From Streptomyces coelicoflavus (lineage in GTDB: Bacteria; Actinomycetota; Actinomycetes; Streptomycetales; Streptomycetaceae): 64,000 nt of DNA. How positions within the stretch are numbered: position 1 is the first letter of the stretch; each line of letters begins with the position of its first letter. Of the stretch, positions 16,154-26,901 are shown piece by piece. The stretch is taken from the NCBI RefSeq assembly GCF_003112555.1, contig NZ_BEWB01000002.1, positions 248,001 to 312,000 on the forward strand, written 5' to 3'. A model generated the notes under the pieces. It saw only the letters and a list, made by a program, of their open reading frames with translations, searched no databases and had not been told where the DNA came from. The translations under genes and the position numbers were made by a program.

Positions 16154-17191
16154 ATGCGCGCGGTCGTGTTCGAGCGCTTCGGGGAGCCGGCCGAGGTGCG
16201 GGAGGTCGCCGACCCCGCGCCCGCGCCGCACGGTGTCGTGGTGCGCGTCGAGGCCACCGGACTGTGCCGCAGCGACTGGCACGGATGGCAGGGGCACGAC
16301 CCGGACATCGCGCTGCCGCACGTCCCCGGTCACGAACTCGCCGGTGTCGTCGAGGCGGTCGGCGACCGGGTGACCGGGTGGCGGCCCGGCGACCGGGTGA
16401 CCGTGCCCTTCGTCTGCGCCTGCGGGAGCTGCGCGGCGTGCGCGGCGGGGGACCAGCAGGTGTGCGAGCGCCAGACCCAGCCGGGCTTCACCCACTGGGG
16501 TTCCTTCGCCGAGTACGTGGCGCTCGACCACGCCGACGTCAATCTGGTCGCCGTGCCCGAGGGCATGTCGTACGCCACGGCCGCGTCGCTCGGCTGCCGT
16601 TTCGCCACCGCGTTCCGCGCCGTGGTGCAGCAGGGGCGCCTCGCGGCGGGGGAGTGGGTCGCGGTGCACGGCTGCGGGGGCGTCGGCCTGTCCGCGGTGA
16701 TGATCGCGGCGGCGTCGGGCGCGCGCGTGGTCGCCGTGGACGTGTCGGCCCGTGCGCTGGAGCTGGCGCGCACCTTCGGCGCGGCCGAGACCGTGGACGC
16801 CTCCCGGACGCCGGACACGGCGGCGGCCGTCCGCGACCTCACCGGCGGCGGCGCCCACCTCTCGCTCGACGCCCTCGGTTCGCCCGCCACCTGCGCGGCG
16901 TCCGTGGCCGGGCTGCGCCGCCGGGGCCGGCACGTCCAGGTCGGGCTGCTGCCCTCGGCGGACGGCACCACGCCGGTGCCGATGGCCCGCGCCGTCGCCC
17001 TGGAGCTGGAACTGCTGGGGAGCCACGGGATGGCCGCGCACACCTACCCGCCGATGCTGGAACTGGTCCGCGGCGGAGTGCTGCGGCCCGACCTGCTGGT
17101 GACGTCCACCATCGGCCTCGAGGCGGTCCCGGCGGCCCTCGCGGCGCTGGGGACGGCGCCCGGCGCCGGGGTGACGGTCATCGAGCCGTGA
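16154..17191 (+). CDS. Zinc-dependent medium-chain alcohol dehydrogenase
   Basis: The 345-residue protein has the MDR layout. Catalytic zinc ligands are in G-L-C-R-S-D-W-H and [13 protein letters not shown] structural-zinc cysteine cluster is in [17 protein letters not shown], and the nucleotide-binding G-C-G-G-V-G-L-S lies near residue 173. It probably oxidises an alcohol with NAD(P)+; the substrate is unknown. ATG 16154 follows GAGGGGAC. It is divergent from the copper operon and shares its intergenic region, so copper response is possible but unproven. The end overlaps the convergent acetyltransferase gene by 14 bases. Confidence 0.88.
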   Translation: MRAVVFERFGEPAEVREVADPAPAPHGVVVRVEATGLCRSDWHGWQGHDPDIALPHVPGHELAGVVEAVGDRVTGWRPGDRVTVPFVCACGSCAACAAGDQQVCERQTQPGFTHWGSFAEYVALDHADVNLVAVPEGMSYATAASLGCRFATAFRAVVQQGRLAAGEWVAVHGCGGVGLSAVMIAAASGARVVAVDVSARALELARTFGAAETVDASRTPDTAAAVRDLTGGGAHLSLDALGSPATCAASVAGLRRRGRHVQVGLLPSADGTTPVPMARAVALELELLGSHGMAAHTYPPMLELVRGGVLRPDLLVTSTIGLEAVPAALAALGTAPGAGVTVIEP

Positions 17192-17801
17192 CGGCCGCCC
17201 CGGAGGGGCCGGGCCGGGGAACGTCGCGTCGTCGCGGCGTGTCGGGGTGCCCGCGGTGGACGGCCCACTCGTGGTCGAGGACGGCCATCAGCACCTCGTC
17301 CACCCACACCCCGTCCCGCTGCTCCACCTCGCGCCGTACGCCTTCGCGCACGAACCCGACCTTCTCGTAGACCCGCAGCGCCCGGTGGTTGTGGGCGTAG
17401 GCGTCGAGCTGGACGCGGTGCAGGCCCAGTGCCTCGAAGGCGTGGCCGACGATCAGCCGGGTCGCCTCGGTGCCGATGCCCCGGCCGCGTCCCCGCGCGC
17501 CGATCAGGGTGCGGAAGGTGCAGGTGCGGTCCTCGGGCACCCACGCGTGGAGCACGACCTCGCCGAGGACCTCGCCGTCGTCGGGATCGGTGACGGCGAG
17601 GTCCAGGCGGTCGGGCTGCGCACTGCGCGAGCCGTACCAGTCGCGCAGCACCCGAGGGGTGAGTTCCCCGGGCGGGGAGCCGGTGAAGTGCGTGACCTCG
17701 GGGTCGTTGACGAGGTCCCACATGCGCTCGGCGTCCGCCTCGGTGAAGGGCCGCAGCACGGTCCTGTCGCCGGTCAGCACGGGTTTGACGGAGAAGTCCA
17801 T
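17178..17801 (-). CDS. GNAT-family N-acetyltransferase (RimJ/RimL type)
   Basis: The 207-residue protein shows the GNAT fold: [14 protein letters not shown] at the start, the acetyl-CoA motif [12 protein letters not shown] (about residues 100-111), and [13 protein letters not shown] near 137-149, characteristic of RimJ/RimL-like acetyltransferases. The acceptor (ribosomal protein N-terminus, antibiotic or small amine) cannot be deduced. The last 30 residues are Arg/Pro-rich and overlap the convergent dehydrogenase gene. Confidence 0.87.
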   Translation of the reverse strand: MDFSVKPVLTGDRTVLRPFTEADAERMWDLVNDPEVTHFTGSPPGELTPRVLRDWYGSRSAQPDRLDLAVTDPDDGEVLGEVVLHAWVPEDRTCTFRTLIGARGRGRGIGTEATRLIVGHAFEALGLHRVQLDAYAHNHRALRVYEKVGFVREGVRREVEQRDGVWVDEVLMAVLDHEWAVHRGHPDTPRRRDVPRPGPSGAAVTAR

Positions 17802-17867
17802 GGACCGAACTGTGCCCCACGCCGGCCTGGGGCACCGAACGGTTTTCCGGCACCGCCCGCCGTCCGT

Positions 17868-18059
17868 CTATCTGTTCCGGTTCCGCGGGCGGGACGCCAC
17901 CCAGGCCCGGACCGTGTCCGCGTACCAGTACGGCTTCCCTCCCTCCACGTGGTCGGGCGGGGGCAGCAGCCCGTGCTTGCGGTACGACCGCACGGTGTCC
18001 GGCTGGACGTTGATGTGGGCCGCGATGTCCTTGTAGGACCAGAGCCTTCGGTCGGTCAC
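17868..18059 (-). CDS. Small helix-turn-helix (MerR/excisionase-like) DNA-binding protein
   Basis: The 63-residue protein consists almost only of a winged-helix DNA-binding domain: W-S-Y-K-D-I-A-A-H-I-N-V-Q-P-D-T-V-R-S-Y-R then P-Y-W-Y-A-D-T-V-R-A-W. The GTG at 18059 is preceded by GGAGG. The frame is open upstream, but that sequence is Arg-rich and lacks the family pattern. Such small proteins occur widely in Streptomyces as stand-alone regulators. The target is unknown. Confidence 0.75.
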   Translation of the reverse strand: MTDRRLWSYKDIAAHINVQPDTVRSYRKHGLLPPPDHVEGGKPYWYADTVRAWVASRPRNRNR

Positions 18060-18379
18060 TCGTTGCACCTCCCTGCGCGCGCCGCGGCGGCGACCGGGGA
18101 CGGCCGCCGGGGGGAGCCGGGCGCTGCGCCGGCGATCACCAAGCCTGTTCCGGGTGAACGACGCCGGGCGGGGGACGGTCAGGGGCCGTTCCGGGGTGTG
18201 ACGGAAGACCCGCGTGCGCGTGACATGTGTGACCCGGAGGGCGCATTTGTGACACGAGTGCCACACAGGCGTACGCCGTCGTTCAGGCGCGGCACGTTGA
18301 CTGGGGCGGCCGGAGGCGTTCCGTTTCCCGTCCCTCGAACGTCACTCGGGACACGTCGTCCGAATGTCCGGACAAAACA

Positions 18380-18408
18380 TTGACAGGCCGCACGCACGGG
18401 GCTAGAAA
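18380..18408 (+). promoter_or_regulatory. Near-consensus vegetative promoter far upstream of mmsA
   Basis: TTGACA (18380-18385), a 17-base spacer, and TAGAAA (18403-18408) match the main Streptomyces sigma-factor consensus. Transcription would start near 18415, leaving a leader of about 435 bases before the mmsA ATG. Confidence 0.65.
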
Positions 18409-18446
18409 CCGGGGTGACGCAAGGGCGCGGGCAAGAAGGGAACGCG

Positions 18447-18836
18447 ATGGCGCACGACCCGATGGCACACGGCCCGGTCGCCGGTTCCCCCACCGAACGC
18501 CTCCGGCGCGGGAAGGCGGTCTCGCCCTGGCAGGAGCGAGGCACGAGCGCCAACTCCCCGCTCGCACCGGCTCCGCGCCGGAGGTCCCCGCGTCGCGCGG
18601 TGGCACGGAGCGCCCCGGGCACCCGGGGCGCCCACACTGCCCCACGTGTCTACGCGGACGCCCGAACCGCAGACACAGTGTCGGGCGCGCCCGCGGCGCC
18701 CGGCTGCTGGGATGGAGTCACGGCCGAGACCGCGACCCGAGCACCGTCACCGGTCCCGGCCCGTGCGCAGCACGAGCAGTACGAGCAGCATGAGCTGCAC
18801 CAACGGCACGTCTCGACCCGTCGCCGCCATCTGTGA
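18447..18836 (+). CDS. Candidate leader peptide/small gene coupled to mmsA (uncertain)
   Basis: A 129-codon frame starts at an ATG with AAGAAGG six bases before it, just downstream of a strong promoter, and stops with TGA inside the mmsA ribosome-binding region. The N-terminal third has good G/C third positions (M-A-H-D-P-M-A-H-G-P-V-A-G); the rest is Pro/Arg/Ala-rich and less convincing, with runs such as H-E-Q-Y-E-Q-H-E. It is not recognised as any family. It may be a real translationally coupled upstream gene or a chance open frame in high-GC DNA. Confidence 0.25.
   Translation: MAHDPMAHGPVAGSPTERLRRGKAVSPWQERGTSANSPLAPAPRRRSPRRAVARSAPGTRGAHTAPRVYADARTADTVSGAPAAPGCWDGVTAETATRAPSPVPARAQHEQYEQHELHQRHVSTRRRHL
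18610..18631 (+). promoter_or_regulatory. Perfect hairpin in the mmsA leader
   Basis: GCGCCCCGGG and CCCGGGGCGC are a perfect 10-bp stem around a CA centre, about 200 bases after the predicted transcription start. No T-run follows. It could be an attenuator or the end of a short leader RNA. Confidence 0.4.
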
Positions 18837-18850
18837 AGGAGTTCTCGGTC

Positions 18851-20341
<1,491 letters not shown>

Positions 20342-20353
<12 letters not shown>

Positions 20354-20412
20354 GGCGGCGCAACGGCTCAGGGCGCGCAACCACTGAGGCCGCGCAGCAC
20401 TGAGGCCGTGCA
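20342..20412. repeat. Imperfect repeats of CACTGAGGCcGcGCA after mmsA
   Basis: Three related copies containing ACTGAGG(C)(C/G)G(C/T)GCA occur around 20349, 20382 and 20399, the first covering the mmsA stop codon. They look like a small local duplication of the gene's tail. Confidence 0.55.
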
Positions 20413-20455
20413 GACGCCCCCGGCCCGCCGAGCGACACGGCGGGCCGGGGGCGTC
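20413..20455. terminator. Strong bidirectional terminator between mmsA and the lipoprotein gene
   Basis: GACGCCCCCGGCCCGCCG (20413-20430) is perfectly complementary to 20438-20455 across a 7-base loop. It lies between two convergent genes. Confidence 0.8.
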
Positions 20456-20472
20456 GGCGCGTCACCGGCGGG

Positions 20473-21330
20473 TCACTGGCCGATCGCCGCGTCCCGCTGC
20501 TCCCTGACCTGCTCGCTGAGGTCGCCGGTCTCGGCGGCGGGCGGAGCGGTGATCTCCTTGGTGGTCCCGAACTTCAGGAAGTCCATCTGCACGGTCATGC
20601 CCGCGCCGGTCTGCGACATCCGCACCGGCAGGTCCTTGCCGTCGACCCAGATGTCGCAGGTCATCTTCCCGCCGTTCGCCTCCAGGGCGGCGACGGCGGC
20701 CTTCTTCTCGGCCTCGGTGAGCTTGGACTTCTCGATGTGCTCCGCGCCGACGCTGCCCCGGTAGTGGGTGGTCTCCTTGCCGAGGACCGTCTCCTTGCCC
20801 AGGTCCTCCACCTTCGAGGAAGCCGTCAGGTAGCGCAGCCCCGCCGTCGGGTCGGCGTTGGCCGCCATGTTGTCGGCGCCCGCCTCGCCCGTCACGGCGG
20901 CGACGTCGACGCGCATCCATTCCTTGCCCGCGATCGGGCCGCTCGGCTGGGGGTCGATGTCGTAGTAGTAGGCGCCGTCGACCATGACGACCCGCGTCGT
21001 CGGGTCGTCCTGGAGGGCGCTCATCTGCGCGGCGGCGGTGTCCATCTCGACGTCCATGGCCGCGCCGTCGCCCCAGGAGTACGTGCCGTCCATGGAGACC
21101 GGCTCGCCGCCGGCCGCCTCCAGCGTGGTCGTCGTCCTGATCTCGGCGGAGCCCAGCTCCTCGGTCCGGTCGGTGGCCCGGGTGAGGGCCGCCATGACCG
21201 TGCTCGCCTTGTCCACGGCCTTGTCGGCCGTCTCCGTCGCCGTCTTCGCGCCGTCCGAACCGCACGCGGTCGCCGTCACCATCGCGGCCGCCGTGAGCCC
21301 CACCCAGGCCGCGGTGTACTTCAGCTTCAT
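20473..21330 (-). CDS. LppX/LprAFG-like lipoprotein
   Basis: The 285-residue protein has a lipoprotein signal (K-L-K-Y then a hydrophobic stretch, with Cys in T-A-T-A-C-G-S-D, a loose lipobox). The mature domain resembles actinobacterial LolA/LppX-type proteins ([36 protein letters not shown]). Such proteins sit on the outer face of the membrane and may bind lipids. ATG 21330 follows GGTGGGG; a GTG three codons earlier is possible. The gene stands alone and ends at a shared terminator. Confidence 0.78.
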   Translation of the reverse strand: MKLKYTAAWVGLTAAAMVTATACGSDGAKTATETADKAVDKASTVMAALTRATDRTEELGSAEIRTTTTLEAAGGEPVSMDGTYSWGDGAAMDVEMDTAAAQMSALQDDPTTRVVMVDGAYYYDIDPQPSGPIAGKEWMRVDVAAVTGEAGADNMAANADPTAGLRYLTASSKVEDLGKETVLGKETTHYRGSVGAEHIEKSKLTEAEKKAAVAALEANGGKMTCDIWVDGKDLPVRMSQTGAGMTVQMDFLKFGTTKEITAPPAAETGDLSEQVREQRDAAIGQ

Positions 21331-21673
21331 GGTCCCCACCCGTTGCCTTGTTCCTGTGATTCAGCTGTGCGAAAGACTGTACCGGCCCCCACCGACAGCG
21401 TCCGGATACCGGACGACGGCACGTTTTTTCGCCCGGCCCCCTACGGTTCCCGCACGGCCCAATAGCCCGTCGGTTCAAGGGGCATGTTGCCGTTTCCGGA
21501 TGTACGGACGGTGGCGATCAACGGTTTCCGTAGGTAAACACCCATTGACGCAGCGGTTTTCGTCGCGATTCCATGCGGCGTCGGGAGCGAACCAGAACGA
21601 CGTACGACCCAGCCGCCGGAGGCGATAGCGCTCCCTCGCGAACCACGCCGCACGAGTCGATCGGAACCGCTCC
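21331..21673. other. Divergent promoter region, lipoprotein gene / amino-acid permease
   Basis: No gene is evident. The region includes a short palindrome GTCCG-GATAC-CGGAC (21400-21414), a minus-strand TACAGT (complement of 21375-21380) that could be the -10 of the lipoprotein gene, and TTGACG near 21544 as a possible -35 element for the permease. Confidence 0.45.
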
Positions 21674-23095
21674 ATGACCGACACGCTCCGCCCCGTCGAG
21701 ACCGCCGCCGCGCCCCCGGACGCCCCGGCCCCTCCGGAGTCCCGGACACTGAAGCGTTCCATCGGGGTCGTCGGGGGCACCCTCCTGACGCTCTCGTGCG
21801 TGACCCCCGCCTCCACGCTGTTCGTGGTCGTCCCCGACCTGTTCGGCACGCTCGGCACCGCCACCGCGCTCACCATCGCCATCGGCTCCCTGCTCTGCGT
21901 CGCCGTGGCGTTCTGCTACTCGGAGCTGGGCACCCTCGTCCCGAGCGCGGGCGGCGAGTACGCCATGGTCTCGACGCTGGCCGGGCGGGCGGCGGGCTGG
22001 CTGGTCTTCGTGCTGTCCCTGCTGGTCGTCATGATCGTGCCGCCGGTGATCGCCATGGGCACGGCCGACTACCTCGAACCGGTCCTGCACCTCGACCCGT
22101 CCCTGGCCGGGGCCGGCGTCATGCTGCTCGCCACCCTCGCGGGCCTGCTCGACCTGCGGGCCAACGCCTGGATCACCGGTGTCTTCCTGGTCCTGGAGGT
22201 CATCGCCGCGGCCGTCGTCGCGGTGCTGGGCTTCGCCCACGCCGAACGCGGCCCCGGCTCCCTCGTGTCGATGGAGGTGGGCGGCGCCCACGGCGGCACG
22301 GACCCCGTCACGGCGATGCTGGTCGTCTCCGGGCTCGCCATCGCCCTCTTCGTCACGCAGGGCTTCTCCACCGCCGTCTACCTCTCCGAGGAACTGGAGA
22401 ACCCGCGCCGCAACGTGGCCCGTACGGTCCTGGCCACCCTCGCCATCTCCGCCGTGATCATCCTGGTCCCGGTCGTCGCCCTCACCCTCGGCGCCCCGGA
22501 CCTGGCCGAGCTGACCGGCGGCGACATCGGCGCCATGGTCACCGCCTGGTCCAACTCCGCCGTCGGCACCTTCGTCAGCCTCTGCGTGGCCCTCGCCATC
22601 GTCAACGCCGGCATCGTCATGGTCATCCAGAACTCGCGCGTCCTGTTCGCCTCCGCCCGCGACAAGGCCTGGCCCGCCCCGGTCAACGGACTCTTCGCCA
22701 GGCTCGGCCGTTTCGGCTCCCCGTGGGTCGCCACCCTCGCCGTCGGCGTCCCCGGCGCCGCGCTGTGCTTCGTCGACCTGGACACCCTGTACGGCGTCAC
22801 CGGCGTCTCCGTCACCGCGATGTACCTGCTCGTCGCCGTCGCCGCCCTCGGGGCCCGGCGCGGCGCCCACCGGCACGCGCGCGCGTGGCGCATGCCCCTG
22901 TGGCCGGCGATGCCGGTCCTGCTGATCGCGGTCCTCGCCTACGTCCTGACCCAGCAGGAGCCGAGCCACCTCCTGTGGACCGGCGGCATCGCGGCCGTCG
23001 CCACCCTGTACTGGGCCCTGTACCTGCGCCCGCGCCGCACCACACGCTGGCTGGTGACCGTCCCGCAGGACGTACGCGAGCCCGCCGGTCCGTAA
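21674..23095 (+). CDS. APC-superfamily amino-acid permease
   Basis: The 473-residue integral membrane protein has about 12 hydrophobic segments and the APC family start (G-V-V-G-G-T-L-L-T-L-S-C-V-T-P-A-S-T-L-F). Y-S-E-L-G-T-L-V-P-S-A-G-G-E-Y is the conserved segment after TM2 and Y-L-S-E-E-L-E-N-P-R-R-N the loop with the family's conserved acidic residues. It imports amino acids or amines by cation symport or exchange; the substrate cannot be assigned. It starts with ATG and a Pro/Ala-rich cytoplasmic tail of about 25 residues. It is a single gene. Confidence 0.88.
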   Translation: MTDTLRPVETAAAPPDAPAPPESRTLKRSIGVVGGTLLTLSCVTPASTLFVVVPDLFGTLGTATALTIAIGSLLCVAVAFCYSELGTLVPSAGGEYAMVSTLAGRAAGWLVFVLSLLVVMIVPPVIAMGTADYLEPVLHLDPSLAGAGVMLLATLAGLLDLRANAWITGVFLVLEVIAAAVVAVLGFAHAERGPGSLVSMEVGGAHGGTDPVTAMLVVSGLAIALFVTQGFSTAVYLSEELENPRRNVARTVLATLAISAVIILVPVVALTLGAPDLAELTGGDIGAMVTAWSNSAVGTFVSLCVALAIVNAGIVMVIQNSRVLFASARDKAWPAPVNGLFARLGRFGSPWVATLAVGVPGAALCFVDLDTLYGVTGVSVTAMYLLVAVAALGARRGAHRHARAWRMPLWPAMPVLLIAVLAYVLTQQEPSHLLWTGGIAAVATLYWALYLRPRRTTRWLVTVPQDVREPAGP

Positions 23096-23353
23096 CACCG
23101 GCCGGGGTGCCCGGGGCAGCCCGTCGGCCGGGACTGCCACCGCGCCGGGAGAGAAGTCCGCCGGAGCCTGACCGGCCCCCGGACTGACCGGCCCGGACTC
23201 CGACCGGTCCGCCGGATCCCGACCGGTCTGCCGGGCTCCGCCCGGACTACCGCGCCCGTGGTACGCGCCGCCGGCCGCGTACTTCCGTGGGAGGGCCGCC
23301 GGTTCAGCCCCGGGGCGGCCCCCGTTGTCGGCGGCGGCCCGTACCGTTGACGC

Positions 23354-26005
23354 ATGGATCTTCGACTGCCCCGCGTGCGAGGGCTGCTACGGGGGCCGCG
23401 GCGGATGCTCTCCGCCGCGGCCGCCGTCGTCGTGCTCGCCGGCGCCGGGACGTGGACGGCCGTCGCCGGTGACGACCCGGCACCGGTGCGGCGCGCCGAC
23501 CGGGCCGTGGCGGTGGGCGACGGAGTGCGCCTGGACACCTCGTACTTCACGGCGGGCTCCGACGGCCGCCGCCCGGCCGTCCTGCTCGCGCACGGCTTCG
23601 GCGGCAGCAAGGACGACGTACGGGAGCAGGCCGAGGACCTCGCCCGGGACGGGTACGCGGTCCTCACCTGGTCGGCTCGCGGCTTCGGCGAGTCCACGGG
23701 GAAGATCGGGCTGAACGCGCCGGACGGCGAGGTCGCCGACGTCTCCCGCCTGCTCGACTGGCTCGCGGAGCAGCCCCAGGTCGAGCTGGACAAGGACGGC
23801 GACCCCCGCGTCGGCATCGCGGGCGGCTCCTACGGCGGAGCCGTCGCGCTGCTCGCCGCCGGGCACGACGCCCGCGTGGACGCCGTCGCCCCGGCGATCA
23901 CCTACTGGAACCTGGCGGACGCGCTGTTCCCGAACGGCGTCTTCAAGAAGCTGTGGGCCGGCATCTTCGTCAACTCCGGCGGCGGCTGCGACCGGTTCGA
24001 GGCGGACCTGTGCCGCATGTACCAGCGGGTCGCCGAGTCCGGCACGCCCGACGCCGAGGCCGTGAAGCTCCTCGAGGAGCGCAGCCCGCAGGCGGTGGGC
24101 GAGCGGATCAAGGTGCCCACCCTGCTCATGCAGGGCCAGACCGACTCCCTCTTCCCGCTCGGCCAGGCCGACGCCGCGGCGAAGGCCATCCGCGCCAACG
24201 GCGCCCCCGTGGACGTCGACTGGATCGCGGGCGGCCACGACGGCGGCGACATGGAGACCGACCGCGTCCAGGCACGCATCGACGGCTGGTTCGACCGCTA
24301 CCTCAAGGACGACAAGGGCGCCGACACCGGACCGGCCTTCCGCGTCACCCGCACCGGAGGCGTCGACTCCACCGACGGACAGGCCCAGTTGCGCGGCGCG
24401 AGCGCCGACCACTACCCGGGCCTGGCGAACGGGCAGCGCTCCGTGCCCCTGCGCGGCCGCGAGCAGAGCGTCGACAACCCGGCCGGCGCCAACCCGCCCG
24501 CCGTCTCCGCCCTCCCCGGCATCGGCGGCGCCGGCGGGCTCTCCCGGCTCTCCTCGCTCGGCGTCGGCATCTCCCTGGACTTCCCCGGCCAGTACGCCGC
24601 GTTCGAGTCCGCCCCGGTCGGCGACGACCTGCGGATCACCGGCTCCCCGACGGCCACCGTCCACGTCCGCTCCACCACCGAGGACGCCGTCCTCTTCGCC
24701 AAGGTGTACGACGTCGGCCCCGGCGGCACCTCGCCCGTGCTCCCGTCGCAGCTGGTGACCCCCGTCCGCGTCGAGGACGCGAAGGCGGGCAAGGACGTCA
24801 CGGTCACCCTCCCGGCGATCGACCACGAGGTGCAGAAGGGCCACCGGCTCCGCCTGGTCCTCGCCTCCACCGACCTCGGCTACGCCTCGCCGGCCACCCC
24901 GGCGACGTACACCGTCTCCCTCGAGGGCGACCTGAAGGTGCCGACCGCCCCCGGCGTCACGACCGCCGCCGCGCCGCTGCTCGCGTGGGTGTGGTGGCTG
25001 CCCCTGGCCGGTGCCGCCGTCGCCCTGGCCCTGCTGTGGACCGGCCGCCGCCGCACCGCCGCGCCCGCGCCCGACCCGGCGCTGGCCGACGTACCCCTTC
25101 AGATCACCGGCCTGAGCAAGCGCTACGCCGGGTCCACCGAGCGGTACGCGGTGCGGGAGCTGTCCTTCCGCGTGGAGAAGGGGCAGGTGCTGGGCCTGCT
25201 CGGGCCCAACGGTGCGGGCAAGACCACCACGCTGCGGATGCTGATGGGCCTGATCAAGCCGGACGACGGCGAGATCCGGGTCTTCGGCCACGCCATCCGC
25301 CCCGGCGCCCCGGTCCTGTCCCGGGTCGGCGCCTTCGTCGAGGGCGCGGGCTTCCTGCCGCACCTGTCCGGCCGGGAGAACCTGGAGCTGTACTGGCGGG
25401 CGACCGGCCGTCCGCCCGAGGACGCCCACCTCGACGAGGCCCTGGAGATCGCCGGTCTCGGCGACGCGCTCGCCCGCGCGGTGCGCACCTACTCCCAGGG
25501 CATGCGCCAGCGCCTCGCCATCGCCCAGGCCATGCTCGGCCTGCCCGACCTGCTGATCCTGGACGAGCCGACCAACGGCCTGGACCCGCCCCAGATCCGC
25601 GAGATGCGCGAGGTGATGATCCGCTACGCGGCGGCAGGCCGCACGGTGATCGTCTCCAGCCACCTCCTTGCCGAGGTCGAGCAGTCCTGCACCCACCTCG
25701 TCGTCATGGACCGGGGCCGGCTGGTGCAGGCGGGCCCGGTCGCCGAGATCGTCGGTTCCGGCGACACCCTCCTGGTCGGCACCGGCCTGCCCGTGGACGA
25801 ACCGCTCGTGGACAAGGTCGCCGCCCTGCCGGGCGTGGCCTCGGTCGTGCACACCGACGACGGTCTCCTGGTCCGCCTCGACCCCGGCGGCACCGCGCCC
25901 GGCCTGGTCGCCGAACTGGTGCGGCTGGAGATCCCCGTGGCGTCGGTCGGCCCGCACCGCCGCCTGGAGGACGCCTTCCTCACCCTGATCGGAGGTTCCG
26001 CATGA
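23354..26005 (+). CDS. Membrane alpha/beta-hydrolase (X-Pro peptidase-like) fused to an ABC transporter ATPase
   Basis: This 883-residue protein joins two enzymes. Residues about 18-38 are a hydrophobic signal/anchor. Residues about 50-530 form an S15/CocE-like alpha/beta hydrolase with nucleophile Ser159 in G-G-S-Y-G-G, Asp264 in Q-T-D-S-L-F-P and His295 in G-G-H-D-G-G, then a jelly-roll-like domain. A transmembrane segment follows (about 538-563, L-L-A-W-V-W-W-L-P-L-A-G). The C-terminal third is an ABC ATPase: Walker A G-P-N-G-A-G-K-T-T near 617, signature Y-S-Q-G-M-R-Q-R near 712, Walker B L-I-L-D-E-P-T near 733. With both termini inside, the hydrolase would face outward and the ATPase the cytoplasm. 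It overlaps the permease gene by ATGA. The substrate is unknown. Confidence 0.88.
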   Translation: MDLRLPRVRGLLRGPRRMLSAAAAVVVLAGAGTWTAVAGDDPAPVRRADRAVAVGDGVRLDTSYFTAGSDGRRPAVLLAHGFGGSKDDVREQAEDLARDGYAVLTWSARGFGESTGKIGLNAPDGEVADVSRLLDWLAEQPQVELDKDGDPRVGIAGGSYGGAVALLAAGHDARVDAVAPAITYWNLADALFPNGVFKKLWAGIFVNSGGGCDRFEADLCRMYQRVAESGTPDAEAVKLLEERSPQAVGERIKVPTLLMQGQTDSLFPLGQADAAAKAIRANGAPVDVDWIAGGHDGGDMETDRVQARIDGWFDRYLKDDKGADTGPAFRVTRTGGVDSTDGQAQLRGASADHYPGLANGQRSVPLRGREQSVDNPAGANPPAVSALPGIGGAGGLSRLSSLGVGISLDFPGQYAAFESAPVGDDLRITGSPTATVHVRSTTEDAVLFAKVYDVGPGGTSPVLPSQLVTPVRVEDAKAGKDVTVTLPAIDHEVQKGHRLRLVLASTDLGYASPATPATYTVSLEGDLKVPTAPGVTTAAAPLLAWVWWLPLAGAAVALALLWTGRRRTAAPAPDPALADVPLQITGLSKRYAGSTERYAVRELSFRVEKGQVLGLLGPNGAGKTTTLRMLMGLIKPDDGEIRVFGHAIRPGAPVLSRVGAFVEGAGFLPHLSGRENLELYWRATGRPPEDAHLDEALEIAGLGDALARAVRTYSQGMRQRLAIAQAMLGLPDLLILDEPTNGLDPPQIREMREVMIRYAAAGRTVIVSSHLLAEVEQSCTHLVVMDRGRLVQAGPVAEIVGSGDTLLVGTGLPVDEPLVDKVAALPGVASVVHTDDGLLVRLDPGGTAPGLVAELVRLEIPVASVGPHRRLEDAFLTLIGGSA

Positions 26006-26901
26006 GCACGCCCACCAAGCCGGCCACGACCGGGCCCGCGCCCGGCCCGGCGTCGGCGTCCGAGTCCGCGTACGGCTACCGGGCGGGCCGCACCCTCCCC
26101 CTGCGGGTGGAGCTGGTGCGCCAGCTCAAGCGGCGCCGCACCCTGGTCATGGGCGCGATCCTCGCCGTGCTGCCGCTCGTCCTCGTCGTCGCCTTCGCGA
26201 TCGGCGGCGAGCCCGAGGGCCCCGGAGACCGCATCACCCTCATGGACACCGCCACCGCCTCCGGCGCCAACTTCGCCGCCGTCAACCTCTTCGTCTCGGC
26301 GGGCTTCCTGCTGGTCGTCCCGGTCGCCCTGTTCTGCGGGGACACCGTGGCCTCCGAGGCGAGCTGGTCCTCCCTGCGCTACCTGCTCGCCGCGCCGGTG
26401 CCGCGCGCCCGGCTGCTCGCCTCCAAGCTGGCCGTCGGGCTCGGGCTGAGCCTGGCCGCGATGGTGCTGCTGCCCCTGGTGGCGCTGGCCGTGGGCACCG
26501 TCGCCTACGGCTGGGGACCGCTGGCCATCCCCACGGGCGGTTCGCTCGCCCCGGGCACGGCCGCGCAGCGCCTGGTCGTGGTCGTGGCGTACATCTTCGT
26601 GTCCCAACTGGTCACGGCCGGCCTCGCGTTCTGGCTCTCCACCCGGACCGACGCACCGCTGGGCGCGGTCGGCGGCGCCGTCGGTCTCACCATCGTCGGC
26701 AACGTCCTGGACGCCGTGACCGCGCTCGGCCACTGGCGCGACTTCCTGCCCGCGCACTGGCAGTTCGCCTGGGCGGACGCCGTCCAGCCGAACCCGGAGT
26801 GGTCCGGCATGATCCAGGGCACGGCGGTCTCGGTCACGTACGCGCTGGTGCTGTTCGCCCTGGCCTTCCGGGGTTTCGCCAGGAAGGACGTCGTCTCCTA
26901 G
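26002..26901 (+). CDS. ABC-2 type transporter permease
   Basis: The 299-residue protein has a short Pro/Ala-rich cytoplasmic start and about six hydrophobic segments (for example T-L-V-M-G-A-I-L-A-V-L-P-L-V-L-V-V-A-F and a long one near N-L-F-V-S-A-G-F-L-L-V-V-P). E-A-S-W-S-S-L-R-Y-L-L-A-A-P-V-P-R-A-R is a typical ABC-2 coupling motif. It starts in the ATGA overlap with the preceding hydrolase-ATPase gene, so the two are translated together and almost certainly form one transporter. The direction is probably export. Confidence 0.88.
   Translation: MSTPTKPATTGPAPGPASASESAYGYRAGRTLPLRVELVRQLKRRRTLVMGAILAVLPLVLVVAFAIGGEPEGPGDRITLMDTATASGANFAAVNLFVSAGFLLVVPVALFCGDTVASEASWSSLRYLLAAPVPRARLLASKLAVGLGLSLAAMVLLPLVALAVGTVAYGWGPLAIPTGGSLAPGTAAQRLVVVVAYIFVSQLVTAGLAFWLSTRTDAPLGAVGGAVGLTIVGNVLDAVTALGHWRDFLPAHWQFAWADAVQPNPEWSGMIQGTAVSVTYALVLFALAFRGFARKDVVS

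Larger units (their letters stand above)
18060..18850. other. Long mmsA upstream region with promoter, hairpin and possible leader ORF
   Basis: The 790 bases before mmsA contain a near-consensus promoter (18380-18408), a palindrome TGTCCGGACA just upstream of it (18365-18374), a candidate leader reading frame (18447-18836) and a perfect hairpin at 18610-18631. From 18060 to about 18360 I see no gene. Confidence 0.5.

Noticed and set aside
18380..18793. Another plus-strand frame in the mmsA leader
   Set aside because: It starts inside the predicted -35 element and reads as Arg/Gly/Pro-rich sequence. The frame from 18447 has better start signals, though it is also uncertain.
23387..25957. Minus-strand open frame of about 850 codons opposite the hydrolase-ABC fusion
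   Set aside because: Antisense shadow of a gene with clear catalytic and Walker motifs; the reading has no recognisable domain.
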